DNA of 64,000 nt from a virus. The notes beneath the pieces were generated by a model. The model saw nothing but the letters and a program-made list of their open reading frames with translations. It had not been told where the DNA came from and did no database searches. How positions within the stretch are numbered: position 1 is the first letter of the stretch; every line of letters begins with the position of its first letter. The position numbers and the translations under genes are program-made. Shown here in pieces: positions 25,733-33,240 of the stretch. The stretch covers positions 1-64,000 of the IMG/VR virus record IMGVR_UViG_3300042332_000965; one strand, 5' to 3'.

Positions 25733-26494
25733 CTATTTACCTCCAGTGAAGACACGATACATCTCAAGCACATGCTGTGCTTTATCGCAATACTTAGGCA
25801 CCAATGGCCCTTGCTGGGCCGTAGGTGGGGTGTTTTGGTACCAGGAATCGTCAGCGGATCCCATGTAACCGCTTGTGTGGTTGTCGAGAGTTATGTCCCA
25901 GTTGTACACGTAGCCTGGACGCTCAGGGCCTGGAACGGTTTCGCCGTACTTGGCCCTCATGCGAGCTAGGAACTGCTGGTCAAAGACAGGTAGCACACAA
26001 TCGCCGTAACCACCGATCGCTTGTAGAGACGAGAGACGGTACGCACTAGAAGCCCAGAAACGCCCGCCCGAGTCTTCTACCTGGAAACGTCCACCATAGC
26101 TGCTATACACCTTGCTTGGATAGCTCCAAGAATGGTTCTGTAGCACGGCTGCGTGGTCGCTGAGGAAGTGCGGTAAGTAGAGATCGTCATCGTCCATGAC
26201 GCACACGTAGATAGGGTCAAGTAGCCCTTCGAGGTTAGCTTCAACAATACCCTGGTCATACTTGGCCATCAAGAACGGGAACCGTTCCTTGTAGTTGTAG
26301 AGGTGAACATCACGGCCAGTTCCTGGCCCTTTGATGTACTGCGATCCGGGGACAGCTCCGGGTCGATCGTCGAGCAAGTAAAGCTCGGCTTCGCCGTCGT
26401 AGTCCTGATCGATAAACGACTGGATCAAGTTCTCCGTCCACTCTTGCCGGTGATTCCAAACAGCACAGAGACAAATAAATAATGGTTTAGTCAT
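25733..26494 (-). CDS. Family 2-like glycosyltransferase
   Basis: 253 residues, start MTKPLFICLCAVWNHRQEW. GT-A fold features: 'LIQSFIDQDYDGEAELYLLDDRPG', a DDD metal motif in 'IYVCVMDDDDLYLPHFL' and a downstream 'VFDQQFLARM'. It transfers a sugar from a nucleotide donor; the acceptor is unknown. It sits between two copies of the phage paralog family. Together with the enzymes at 22719 and 58293 it gives the phage at least three glycosyltransferases. Confidence 0.8.
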   Translation of the reverse strand: MTKPLFICLCAVWNHRQEWTENLIQSFIDQDYDGEAELYLLDDRPGAVPGSQYIKGPGTGRDVHLYNYKERFPFLMAKYDQGIVEANLEGLLDPIYVCVMDDDDLYLPHFLSDHAAVLQNHSWSYPSKVYSSYGGRFQVEDSGGRFWASSAYRLSSLQAIGGYGDCVLPVFDQQFLARMRAKYGETVPGPERPGYVYNWDITLDNHTSGYMGSADDSWYQNTPPTAQQGPLVPKYCDKAQHVLEMYRVFTGGK

Positions 26495-26849
26495 CAAGCA
26501 CCTCACAAAATAAATAAGAACAACTATCCCGCATACCCCAGCGAGTTCCTTTAGCTTCAGGCCAAACTGTAGCTAGCTCGCCATATAGCCAAGCCTCCGT
26601 AGTCCAATTACGGAACCGAGCTACGATCTTCTCTCCGCGAATAGCCCGAATACCATCTTCGACCGTAGCCGGTCGCCATTTCGGTATGACTGTCAGGACC
26701 AGCACGTCTTTCTCGAAGCTACTATGGTCTTGCTTAGCTACACGAATTGTTTGGGTAAGTCTACTTAGATAGCTCTCGCCTTTTTTAGGTAGGCGTAATT
26801 CAGCGATCTCCTCGTAGCCCTCAATAGGCTCTAACAGCTTTACTTTCAT
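26487..26849 (-). CDS. Paralogous small protein with 'EGYEEIAELRLPKKGE' start
   Basis: 120 residues, same family as 25377-25730 and, in its first block, as 37431, 40810, 53405 and 1796. 'KWRPATVEDGIRAIRGEKIVARFRNW' corresponds to the central block 'VWxPLTxExA' of other members. Overlaps both neighbours slightly. Function unknown. Confidence 0.75.
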   Translation of the reverse strand: MKVKLLEPIEGYEEIAELRLPKKGESYLSRLTQTIRVAKQDHSSFEKDVLVLTVIPKWRPATVEDGIRAIRGEKIVARFRNWTTEAWLYGELATVWPEAKGTRWGMRDSCSYLFCEVLDD

Positions 26850-27139
26850 CTTCTCTGTAGATTCCTTAGGATTTCTTTGATGGGATCTACACGGGGTCTG
26901 CCCGCCTTGGACATTAAATCTCCCCCGTGCATATCATTGCGATCGTTAGGATTGAAGATAGGCTGTCGCCTAGCAGCTCGTTCCCGGTAGATCTCAATAC
27001 GTTCCAGGCTTCCAGGTAAGCTACCTGTAGGCTCTTGGTAGACCAAAGGATTAGTGCTCCCGAATATAAGAACAGCGTCTTCCTTTGATTGTGCTGCGAA
27101 GCGTTCCGCTTCCGGCAAATAGTCTTGGTTTCTGCCCAC
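26846..27139 (-). CDS. Hypothetical protein
   Basis: 97 residues, charged, mostly helical; ends in 'GRPRVDPIKEILRNLQRR'. No motif recognised. It shares single-base or 4-bp overlaps with the Rad50-like C-terminal gene upstream and the paralog downstream, so it is co-translated. Confidence 0.65.
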   Translation of the reverse strand: MGRNQDYLPEAERFAAQSKEDAVLIFGSTNPLVYQEPTGSLPGSLERIEIYRERAARRQPIFNPNDRNDMHGGDLMSKAGRPRVDPIKEILRNLQRR

Positions 27140-27723
27140 TATAACTCTACTACGTTCCCCCGAGCTAGCTCGGGAATATGTGTTACCATAATAAACTGAA
27201 ACCCTAGCTCGCTTGCCAGCGAGTCTAGTAGGGACGCTACACGTTCCCGGTGCTCAGCACTCAGGAACCGGAACGGTTCGTCGAGTATTAGCACTTGTGC
27301 TGGTTTAGGCTTGGATAGAACAATCGTAGCTAGCCGCAAAGCAAATGCTATGATGTCTACCACTCCACCTCCATTAGCTCGTAATGGATCATACTCGTTA
27401 CCCTCACCGTCCACAAGTACAAATCTAACTTCGCTCTGGTCTCGCTTTCGCTCATAGACCAAGCGGAATCGGTATCTGTTTTCAGGGAATATGTCGGCAA
27501 GGCATCGGGTAACGAACTGCTCCAAAGTAGCCTTGGCCTGCATTTGACAGTGCATAGCCAGGGCCTTAGTCGCTTCTGCGACGGTGGCCAAGTCGGCTTT
27601 GGTGAACTGTAAGTTCTCGTACTTGGTTACTTCTGCTGCAAGCATTCCGTCTACGATCTCTTTGTCGCGTCTACGCGACAGTTGAGTCAGCAGTTCTGCT
27701 TTGTACCAATCAGATTGACTCAT
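27139..27723 (-). CDS. Rad50/SbcC-like C-terminal ATPase half
   Basis: 194 residues. A coiled-coil N-terminal part leads to 'RANGGGVVDIIAFALRLATIV' (signature region), Walker B 'VLILDEPFRFLSAEH' and an H-loop 'FIMVTHIPELA'. These are the C-terminal lobe elements of Rad50/SbcC/gp46 ATPases. Walker A is absent here and lies on a separate gene at 29777-30901, with the nuclease partner in between. The two halves would have to assemble in trans for ATP-dependent DNA end processing. Confidence 0.85.
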   Translation of the reverse strand: MSQSDWYKAELLTQLSRRRDKEIVDGMLAAEVTKYENLQFTKADLATVAEATKALAMHCQMQAKATLEQFVTRCLADIFPENRYRFRLVYERKRDQSEVRFVLVDGEGNEYDPLRANGGGVVDIIAFALRLATIVLSKPKPAQVLILDEPFRFLSAEHRERVASLLDSLASELGFQFIMVTHIPELARGNVVEL

Positions 27724-27937
27724 ACTCTGCCTTCAGTTTGGTGACTTCGGCTTCCTGCTCAGCCTGCTGAGCCTCAAGCTCCAGGATCTTGTTCTCGGCT
27801 TCCGCTATCGTTGAAACGCCGAATTCCTTCCTTAGTCGCTCTAGAAGCGAATCTCGCTTCCCGATAATCTGGTTCCGCTTGGCTTGTAGGTCTTGGAGTT
27901 GTTTCTGTAACGATTCTAGCGTTGGTTCCTTGGCCAC
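27710..27937 (-). CDS. Coiled-coil segment protein before the Rad50 C-half
   Basis: 75 residues, almost entirely coiled coil ('LESLQKQLQDLQAKRNQIIGKRDSLLERL', 'ILELEAQQAEQEAEVTKLKAEYESI') with a short central 'EFGVSTIAEAENK' turn. It starts at a GTG with AAGGA eight bases upstream and overlaps the next gene by 14 bp. It probably forms the distal coil of the split Rad50 complex. It overlaps the zinc-finger gene in another frame by 164 bp. Confidence 0.7.
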   Translation of the reverse strand: MAKEPTLESLQKQLQDLQAKRNQIIGKRDSLLERLRKEFGVSTIAEAENKILELEAQQAEQEAEVTKLKAEYESI

Positions 27938-28136
27938 AACACGTATCCTTAATTAGAGTACACTTACCGTTGAATTTGAAAGGGCAGTCAGCCACTTTTA
28001 GCTTTTCCCATATCCTCCAGGGTTGCGGAGGATCTCCAGGTATTGGCACGTTCTCGTTAAATTCCGTATGACGTAACAATACCTCTCCGCATTCGCGGCA
28101 CTTAATTTCGTTCGTTGAGGTGTGCGAGGAGTTCAT
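27774..28136 (-). CDS. Small Cys-rich (zinc-binding) protein
   Basis: 120 residues. 'CRECGEVLL' near residue 13 and 'DCPFKFNGKC' near residue 50 suggest a zinc site; 'PWRIWEKLKVADCPF' lies between. The first 65 residues look real. The rest overlaps the coiled-coil gene in another frame and is compositionally odd ('TTPRPTSQAEPDYREARFASRATKEG'), so the protein may truly end earlier in some relatives. It starts inside the end of the Mre11-like gene. Confidence 0.5.
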   Translation of the reverse strand: MNSSHTSTNEIKCRECGEVLLRHTEFNENVPIPGDPPQPWRIWEKLKVADCPFKFNGKCTLIKDTCCGQGTNARIVTETTPRPTSQAEPDYREARFASRATKEGIRRFNDSGSREQDPGA

Positions 28137-28998
28137 AGTATAGTACCTGTACTTGGTCTTTCGCCTGCTCGGCTTGCATCGTTAGGGTTTCTACGAAGTC
28201 GGCACCGACTATCTGCATCGCTGAAAGCGATTGTATGATCGAGTCAGTTTTTTCTTGCACGGCTTCGCCTTGCCACTGAGGATCGATCTCTGGGAAGCTT
28301 ACCGCTTCGTAAGTATTGTCAGAGTAGACGATACCCAGCTTAGCAACATGCCCGACCTGGGCACTTGTCATCGCTAACAGCGATCCGTGGTTGACTATGT
28401 TCCGCAGCGACCAAGCTATGTGATTATCCCCGATGGCTACGCCATCAAAGGCTCTCATGTGGTCCGTCATGCGGGATAGGTTGGATTCCTCGTCGGCCCC
28501 GACGTAGCAGTTCGCTTGGTGAGTCCACACATACTTGTGGAGTAGGCAGAGCCGGAACATACCCTCGAAGTCCTGCTTAGGTAGATCGTAGTGGCCCCAA
28601 GGCTGTCCATATAACGCTACTGCGTTCCTCATGTTGCCTACGGGCATCCACTGCCCGGCTGGAATATCTTGAATAGCTCCAGCCTTGATTAAGGCACCAT
28701 AGGCCCCTTCGTGGCGGGCATTGTATCGGTGCTGCTGTAGGTCGTGCTGCCCCGGAACTGTGTAGATCTCCATACCTTTGAGTGCTGATATAGCCCAGGA
28801 CACAAGGGATGATGGTGGATCCGGACGATCAAATACGTCCCCGGCGATAGCAATAGCTACATCCGGATAGGCAGCTTTTAGCTGCGAGATCCGCTTCTCC
28901 ATTACACCGAACCAGGAATTCTCAGCCCGCGAAGCGGGTACTGTAGTTCGCAGGTGCCAGTCGCTTGTAGTTACTAGTATAGGCTTTTTCATTACCAA
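28102..28998 (-). CDS. Mre11/SbcD-like nuclease
   Basis: 298 residues of calcineurin-like phosphoesterase type: 'VTTSDWHLRTT' (DxH), 'IAIAGDVFDRPDP' (GDxxD), 'VPGQHDL' in place of GNHD, and 'AIGDNHIA' late in the domain. It pairs with the split Rad50-like ATPase (27139 and 29777) as DNA end-processing nuclease, as SbcCD or T4 gp46/47 do. The Gln in GQHD instead of Asn is also seen in some SbcD-like proteins. Confidence 0.85.
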   Translation of the reverse strand: MVMKKPILVTTSDWHLRTTVPASRAENSWFGVMEKRISQLKAAYPDVAIAIAGDVFDRPDPPSSLVSWAISALKGMEIYTVPGQHDLQQHRYNARHEGAYGALIKAGAIQDIPAGQWMPVGNMRNAVALYGQPWGHYDLPKQDFEGMFRLCLLHKYVWTHQANCYVGADEESNLSRMTDHMRAFDGVAIGDNHIAWSLRNIVNHGSLLAMTSAQVGHVAKLGIVYSDNTYEAVSFPEIDPQWQGEAVQEKTDSIIQSLSAMQIVGADFVETLTMQAEQAKDQVQVLYYELLAHLNERN

Positions 28999-29678
28999 CC
29001 TTCCATCGGGAATTCGAGGTAGACTTGTACTTGCTGTCGGATTTCGTTCTTCGGTGACTTGACCGTATCAGAGTTCCGTGTCAAGCGAATGAACCAACGC
29101 CACCCAGAACCGACTGCGGCGGTTCCTTGGTGAAAGGTTTGCCAGTCGAAGTAAATCATCTCCCCGCTTTTAGCGTGGACTTTTTCTAGCTTACCTTCGG
29201 CAAGTAGTCGCATTACTTCGTTATGCCATTCCCGGTAGATCAATTCGCCTTCAGGAATGGCAGGCATTGTGCACTTACCTACAGCAAATTCAGTAGGGCA
29301 TACTTCCGCATTAACCAAGCCTAGCAAATGCTCACTGTGGTATTTGGGTGTATCGTAATCCGGCTGTCCCGCAGTTAGAAAATGCTCACCTTCAGCTACC
29401 GGTGGACGTGGAACGTCATCATGGTGGTAGCCAGGGATAGCTGGATACCAGCCATTCATAAGCATGTGGACTCGGCTATCGACGATAGAATCGTCCCAGC
29501 CATCCGGGAGATTGTCAAGAAATGCCTGTGTAACAGGCCCAGCGTGCTGCCGCACAAAGTTGATGTGCGACTTATAGAACATAGGCTCCTTATTCAGGAT
29601 GTCCTTGTCCCATTCGCATGGGAACTTCCCAATGACTTTAATCTGCGAATCAAATGTTTTTGGCGTCGATGCACCCAT
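28992..29678 (-). CDS. 2-oxoglutarate/Fe(II) dioxygenase-like protein
   Basis: 228 residues, start MGASTPKTF preceded by GGAGGT. It has an HxD pair in 'IPGYHHDDVPRP', a distal His in 'DWQTFHQGTAAV' and the 2OG-binding Arg in 'WRWFIRLTR', the order expected for Fe(II)/2OG oxygenases. The substrate could be a nucleic acid base, protein or sugar. It lies between the Mre11-like gene and a tRNA-like element. The call is based on motif order only. Confidence 0.65.
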   Translation of the reverse strand: MGASTPKTFDSQIKVIGKFPCEWDKDILNKEPMFYKSHINFVRQHAGPVTQAFLDNLPDGWDDSIVDSRVHMLMNGWYPAIPGYHHDDVPRPPVAEGEHFLTAGQPDYDTPKYHSEHLLGLVNAEVCPTEFAVGKCTMPAIPEGELIYREWHNEVMRLLAEGKLEKVHAKSGEMIYFDWQTFHQGTAAVGSGWRWFIRLTRNSDTVKSPKNEIRQQVQVYLEFPMEGW

Positions 29679-29696
29679 AATTACCTCCAAAAGAAA

Positions 29697-29772
29697 GGGG
29701 ACCGGGCGGGAGTCCAACCCGCAACGTCCGCATTACTGCGGCTGACTTGGCTTGATTAAATCGACCGATCCC
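29697..29772 (-). tRNA. tRNA-like element, non-canonical
   Basis: On the minus strand a 7-8 bp acceptor-like stem (GGGATCGG with CCGGTCCC) and a perfect T-arm (GCGGG-TTGGACT-CCCGC) are present. The middle is abnormal: a CCGC/GCGG stem with a 6-nt loop replaces the anticodon arm and the D-arm is poor. The T-loop lacks the usual TTC. It may be a decayed tRNA or a tRNA-shaped processing element between two genes. No anticodon can be assigned. Confidence 0.4.
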
Positions 29773-29776
29773 ATGT

Positions 29777-30901
29777 TTAACTAGGTAGCAGTTTCCCGCA
29801 GTGCGGGCATACGTTTCCTAGCTTTTGTATGGCCGTTTCTACGCCCCCGATCTCCTCGCCGATGGTAGTGAACTGCTTCCGCAGTTCCTTCAAATCGGTT
29901 ACCGATTCCTTGAGGGCCGTCACACGGCTTCCTGTTGCAGTCACTATACACACACTGGAGGCGAGGCTCTGTTTAATTTCGGAATAAATTGTCTCTATTA
30001 GGGCAGCTAATGCTGCGTATTCCCAGAGCATGTCCCGTAAGGCAGCGTGCCGCTGCTTGAGCCCAACCTGAGCCTCTACCGCTGCTACCAACGCATCCAG
30101 TCGCGGGAGCGACTCAGAAGCCTTGTGATCTCCCAGGATGCTTGCTAGGGCCTGTTTTGAGGCTTTGGTAGCCTCTAGCCGTTTCACGGCTTCTAGGTAG
30201 GCTTCGACTAGCTTGGTATCGCAGTCCAGGTGGAATACATCACGGTTGAGTTCTTCAACCTCGATTACAATATCTGAGATTTCAGTAGACTTGGAGTACA
30301 GCAATTCGTTGTTGATCGTAATTGCTTCCACTGCCCGTAGAATCGCAAGGCGATTTTCCAGGTCATCGAAGCCCCGCAACTGAGCAGTATACTGCTCTAT
30401 GCGGCCTTGGGATAGTTCGATCTCCATATTGATTCGCATATCCTTGGTCTTGAGCCAAGTAATCGCAGTATCGATCGCATCCAGGGAAACTATCTTATTG
30501 ATTTCCTTGGATGCCTGCCCAGGCGTTAGAGTTAGCAGATAGTGGGAATCATGCTGCGATTGGAAGTTGATTTCTGTTAGATTGTGTGCCTGTTTGATAT
30601 CGATCGGCTGCTCTTTACCACAGGCTAGATACTCGGTGGAACCGAGACGATAGCCGTATTTCTTCCGATCACGGAAGCGGATTATCGGGGCTTGGTCGGT
30701 TTTGATGCCGACCTTAACCGAAGTCTCGCCGTGGCTAACGATCCCATCCTGAGATTCGTGTAATGCCAGCCATTTAATGGCTCGGATGACCGAGGACTTC
30801 CCGCTGTCGGTAGGACCGACAAATACGTTCAACCCTGGACACAAAATGAACCTGCGGTCCAAGTGCCTCTGGAAATGTTCGAGTCGAATTTCTTGGATCA
30901 T
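29777..30901 (-). CDS. Rad50/SbcC-like N-terminal ATPase half with zinc-hook end
   Basis: 374 residues. N-terminal 'IRLEHFQRHLDRRFILCPGLNVFVGPTDSGKSSVIRAIKWL' contains the Walker A GPTDSGKSS near residue 32; a Q-loop 'INFQSQHDSHYLL' follows. About 230 residues of coiled coil come next, and the protein ends in CPHCGKLLPS, a half zinc hook. It lacks signature and Walker B, which are on the gene at 27139. So the ATPase is split at the hook apex. Confidence 0.85.
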   Translation of the reverse strand: MIQEIRLEHFQRHLDRRFILCPGLNVFVGPTDSGKSSVIRAIKWLALHESQDGIVSHGETSVKVGIKTDQAPIIRFRDRKKYGYRLGSTEYLACGKEQPIDIKQAHNLTEINFQSQHDSHYLLTLTPGQASKEINKIVSLDAIDTAITWLKTKDMRINMEIELSQGRIEQYTAQLRGFDDLENRLAILRAVEAITINNELLYSKSTEISDIVIEVEELNRDVFHLDCDTKLVEAYLEAVKRLEATKASKQALASILGDHKASESLPRLDALVAAVEAQVGLKQRHAALRDMLWEYAALAALIETIYSEIKQSLASSVCIVTATGSRVTALKESVTDLKELRKQFTTIGEEIGGVETAIQKLGNVCPHCGKLLPS

Positions 30902-30902
30902 A

Positions 30903-31139
30903 CTACACCGTCTGTTTTAGCTGGATTCCTATGACCTGTTCCAGGTCAATGCAAGCGTGGTTCATTCCGTGATGGAATTCCGCATGCCTACAAGCCGACC
31001 CAAAGAGCAGGCACCATAGCTTACCCCAAATACTGCGAGAGAACCGCCATCTCGCTAAGGCATCCTCGTAATGCCCTAAGCTAGATTCGGATACCGTTAC
31101 TACACGGTCAGCGTAAATATAAATAAGTTCGGATTTCAT
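30903..31139 (-). CDS. Hypothetical protein
   Basis: 78 residues, unrecognised. It has a moderately hydrophobic 'SIWGKLWCLLFGSAC' segment and two His/Cys residues after it. It sits directly upstream of the Rad50-like N-half with one base between them. Confidence 0.6.
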   Translation of the reverse strand: MKSELIYIYADRVVTVSESSLGHYEDALARWRFSRSIWGKLWCLLFGSACRHAEFHHGMNHACIDLEQVIGIQLKQTV

Positions 31140-31760
31140 TTAGTAGCTAACTCCCATGTTGAAGCTATCGGTCATTTTAACTTTCTTGCCGTTACAGAAT
31201 ATAACAGCAAAGATATCCCACACCCAAGCTTCCATAAGGAACTGGGTCATCATCTGCCCACCTACGCCTCCAAAGGGGCCTGCGGTGTTGCCGAATGTCT
31301 GCAACCACCGGACGTACTGCAATTCCTCGGGGTGTTGTATATCATGTACGCGAACGCCTATGTGCTGTAGATACACATTCAAATGCTGTAAGGCCGCTTC
31401 GCGGCCCATAGATGGAGTGAGCTGGGAACCCGCTCTGAGATACTGGGTAACAGATTGGACTGTCCCTCGGTTAAAGTTCTTATCGTTCACCCACTTTGCA
31501 TACTCGTCTGCATTCTTTTTAGATGTCGAGTAGTGCACATGCTGCATCGCTTTGGGTTGATCTCCGAAAGGCCGAAGGCTACGGATCTCCCAAAGTTCAT
31601 CAGGTTGCTTTGTTTCTGGTTCTTTCATTTGTAGTCCAGCGTTAAGGTGTTTCAAGGGTTCTAAGAATGCTTGGGCCGTTGGCCCCAATGAATCCCAGAA
31701 CCTATGGGATTCTTCCATCTGGCGTTTAAGCCAGCCTTCCGGGAGTTCAATAGATTTCAT
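31140..31760 (-). CDS. Hypothetical protein
   Basis: 206 residues, unrecognised; mixed alpha/beta with 'STKKNADEYAKWVNDKNF' and 'FGNTAGPFGGVGGQMMTQFLMEAWVWDIFAVIFCNGKKV'. It starts at the base following the next gene's stop. The gene lies in the replication cluster. No catalytic signature found. Confidence 0.65.
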   Translation of the reverse strand: MKSIELPEGWLKRQMEESHRFWDSLGPTAQAFLEPLKHLNAGLQMKEPETKQPDELWEIRSLRPFGDQPKAMQHVHYSTSKKNADEYAKWVNDKNFNRGTVQSVTQYLRAGSQLTPSMGREAALQHLNVYLQHIGVRVHDIQHPEELQYVRWLQTFGNTAGPFGGVGGQMMTQFLMEAWVWDIFAVIFCNGKKVKMTDSFNMGVSY

Positions 31761-32002
31761 TAGTAATCAATCTCGTTTATAGGAGTTCGCGGAGTCTTGC
31801 GTGTCGGCGACAGTGCATTATCGAAAAACTGTGCTGCAATAGCATTTTCGTGAGCGTCTTTTGCCATAACTGCTAGTTTGTGTCCAGTTTGGTATGCTTG
31901 CCATAACGCTTCTTTGTACTGCTTTGAATCGTAGTCACATTCGTCGTATATGTATGGGTGTTCTTTTTCGCACCACGCTTCAAACTGCTCTCGTAAGCTC
32001 AT
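31760..32002 (-). CDS. Small hypothetical protein
   Basis: 80 residues, start MSLREQFEAWCEKEHPY (an ATG two codons upstream is possible). 'QYKEALWQAYQTGHKLA' is a helical motif common in small phage proteins of the 'eAwq.G...' type. Cytoplasmic, function unknown. Confidence 0.65.
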   Translation of the reverse strand: MSLREQFEAWCEKEHPYIYDECDYDSKQYKEALWQAYQTGHKLAVMAKDAHENAIAAQFFDNALSPTRKTPRTPINEIDY

Positions 32003-33240
32003 GCCCATTCTCCGAATTGATAGTATTTCTTGTCTGGTAAATTATCCGTCCATAGATCCGATCGGATCCCGGACGTATACATTTGTAGTATAGCAAGATC
32101 TAGCTCCGCTAGAGCATCGATCGCGTTATACGTCAGCAAAGCTCGCCTATCGGCGAGATGGATTCGATTATAGCCTTGTTCGTCCTCGGTCTCGAAGTAC
32201 CGATCGATCTCATGGGCAAAGTATCTCTGCCCCAGATCTCGGAAAGCCTGGAACTTCAAACCAGCCACACCCTTTTGTGGATCCATCATGTGTCCGGATA
32301 TGACAGTATCCCAGGTCCATCGACGGACAGGTACTTTGTACATAACACGGGACCAGCGATCCTCGAATTTGATATTGGCAGCAATCTTGTATGAATCGCT
32401 AACCAAGTAAGATGCCCATGCTTCCTCTACTTCCTCAGTCATAGGGAAAGCTACGCATTCCGTCTTAGTACCTTCCAGCCAAGCGACTGAAGCACTGTAG
32501 ACTTTGGCTTTGCGTTTCTCAGGCTTTAGGCAATTGGTTTCATAGTCAAAGGAAGTGATAGGCTTCGAGGATGCAAGCTGCAACAACCGGCGGATCTCAG
32601 CTACGTCCGTAGATGTTCGGACTATATCGTTATAGTTCGGCACTTGGGCGTAAGGACGCCCCTCTTGCCGCAATGCTTGATCTAAGGATCGGTACAGATA
32701 GATTTGGGCTACTTTGGGATTGACTTGGATGCCTTTCGCCCCGATAGGGAATATCCAGGCATTCAGTTCCCGTGAGGGAATCCTACGCCCATACCAGTTA
32801 TCCGGTATCCCGGCAGGTTCACCCCACAGCCACTGTACCACAGAAGCGAGTGCTCGCTTCCCGTAGACTAGAATCTTCTCTGGATTCAGGCGTTTGATCT
32901 CCTGAATCATCAAAGGCTGACAGTGTTGCCAGGGTGTATTCTTGGGCTCGCTCCCGGTTATAGGGCAAGCAGTAGCAGGGATCAGCGTACATTCGCTAGC
33001 CGAGATACCAAATCGCCGCAAGGCGGCGTCTAGTTTTTTCTGGATAGCAATGCCCTTGGCGTGGTCTTCCGTGGGGCCATTGACCACGATGACGACTTTA
33101 CCACCGCGATGCGGTGCTTGTTTACCGTGGGTGCATTTACGCAGTAATCCACAAGCCTGACACTCCGGTAGGAGTGACAAAGGCTTGGATTCTGTGGCGG
33201 TTGAAAAGAATTGGAACACGTTATAGTCCCACCTCTGCAC
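31999..33240 (-). CDS. UDG-like domain fused to Pol I-type 3'-5' exonuclease
   Basis: 413 residues. The N-terminal 190 residues resemble family 4/5 uracil-DNA glycosylases: 'LPECQACGLLRKCTHGKQAPH' with paired cysteines, 'VVIVVNGPTEDHAKG', 'IPATACPITGSEPKNTP' and 'EILVYGKRAL'-like 'EKILVYGKRALAS'. The C-terminal part is a DnaQ-like proofreading exonuclease: ExoI 'ITSFDYETNCL', ExoII 'IAANIKFEDRW', ExoIII 'YNAIDALAELDL'. The polymerase domain is absent and is encoded at 42837. It probably proofreads for, or guards against uracil with, that separate polymerase. Confidence 0.85.
   Translation of the reverse strand: MQRWDYNVFQFFSTATESKPLSLLPECQACGLLRKCTHGKQAPHRGGKVVIVVNGPTEDHAKGIAIQKKLDAALRRFGISASECTLIPATACPITGSEPKNTPWQHCQPLMIQEIKRLNPEKILVYGKRALASVVQWLWGEPAGIPDNWYGRRIPSRELNAWIFPIGAKGIQVNPKVAQIYLYRSLDQALRQEGRPYAQVPNYNDIVRTSTDVAEIRRLLQLASSKPITSFDYETNCLKPEKRKAKVYSASVAWLEGTKTECVAFPMTEEVEEAWASYLVSDSYKIAANIKFEDRWSRVMYKVPVRRWTWDTVISGHMMDPQKGVAGLKFQAFRDLGQRYFAHEIDRYFETEDEQGYNRIHLADRRALLTYNAIDALAELDLAILQMYTSGIRSDLWTDNLPDKKYYQFGEWA

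Noticed and set aside
29945-29960. Promoter motif copies inside the Rad50 and helicase genes (also near 46950)
   Set aside because: They only partly match and lie mid-gene without a downstream start nearby, so chance or codon-driven matches are more likely.
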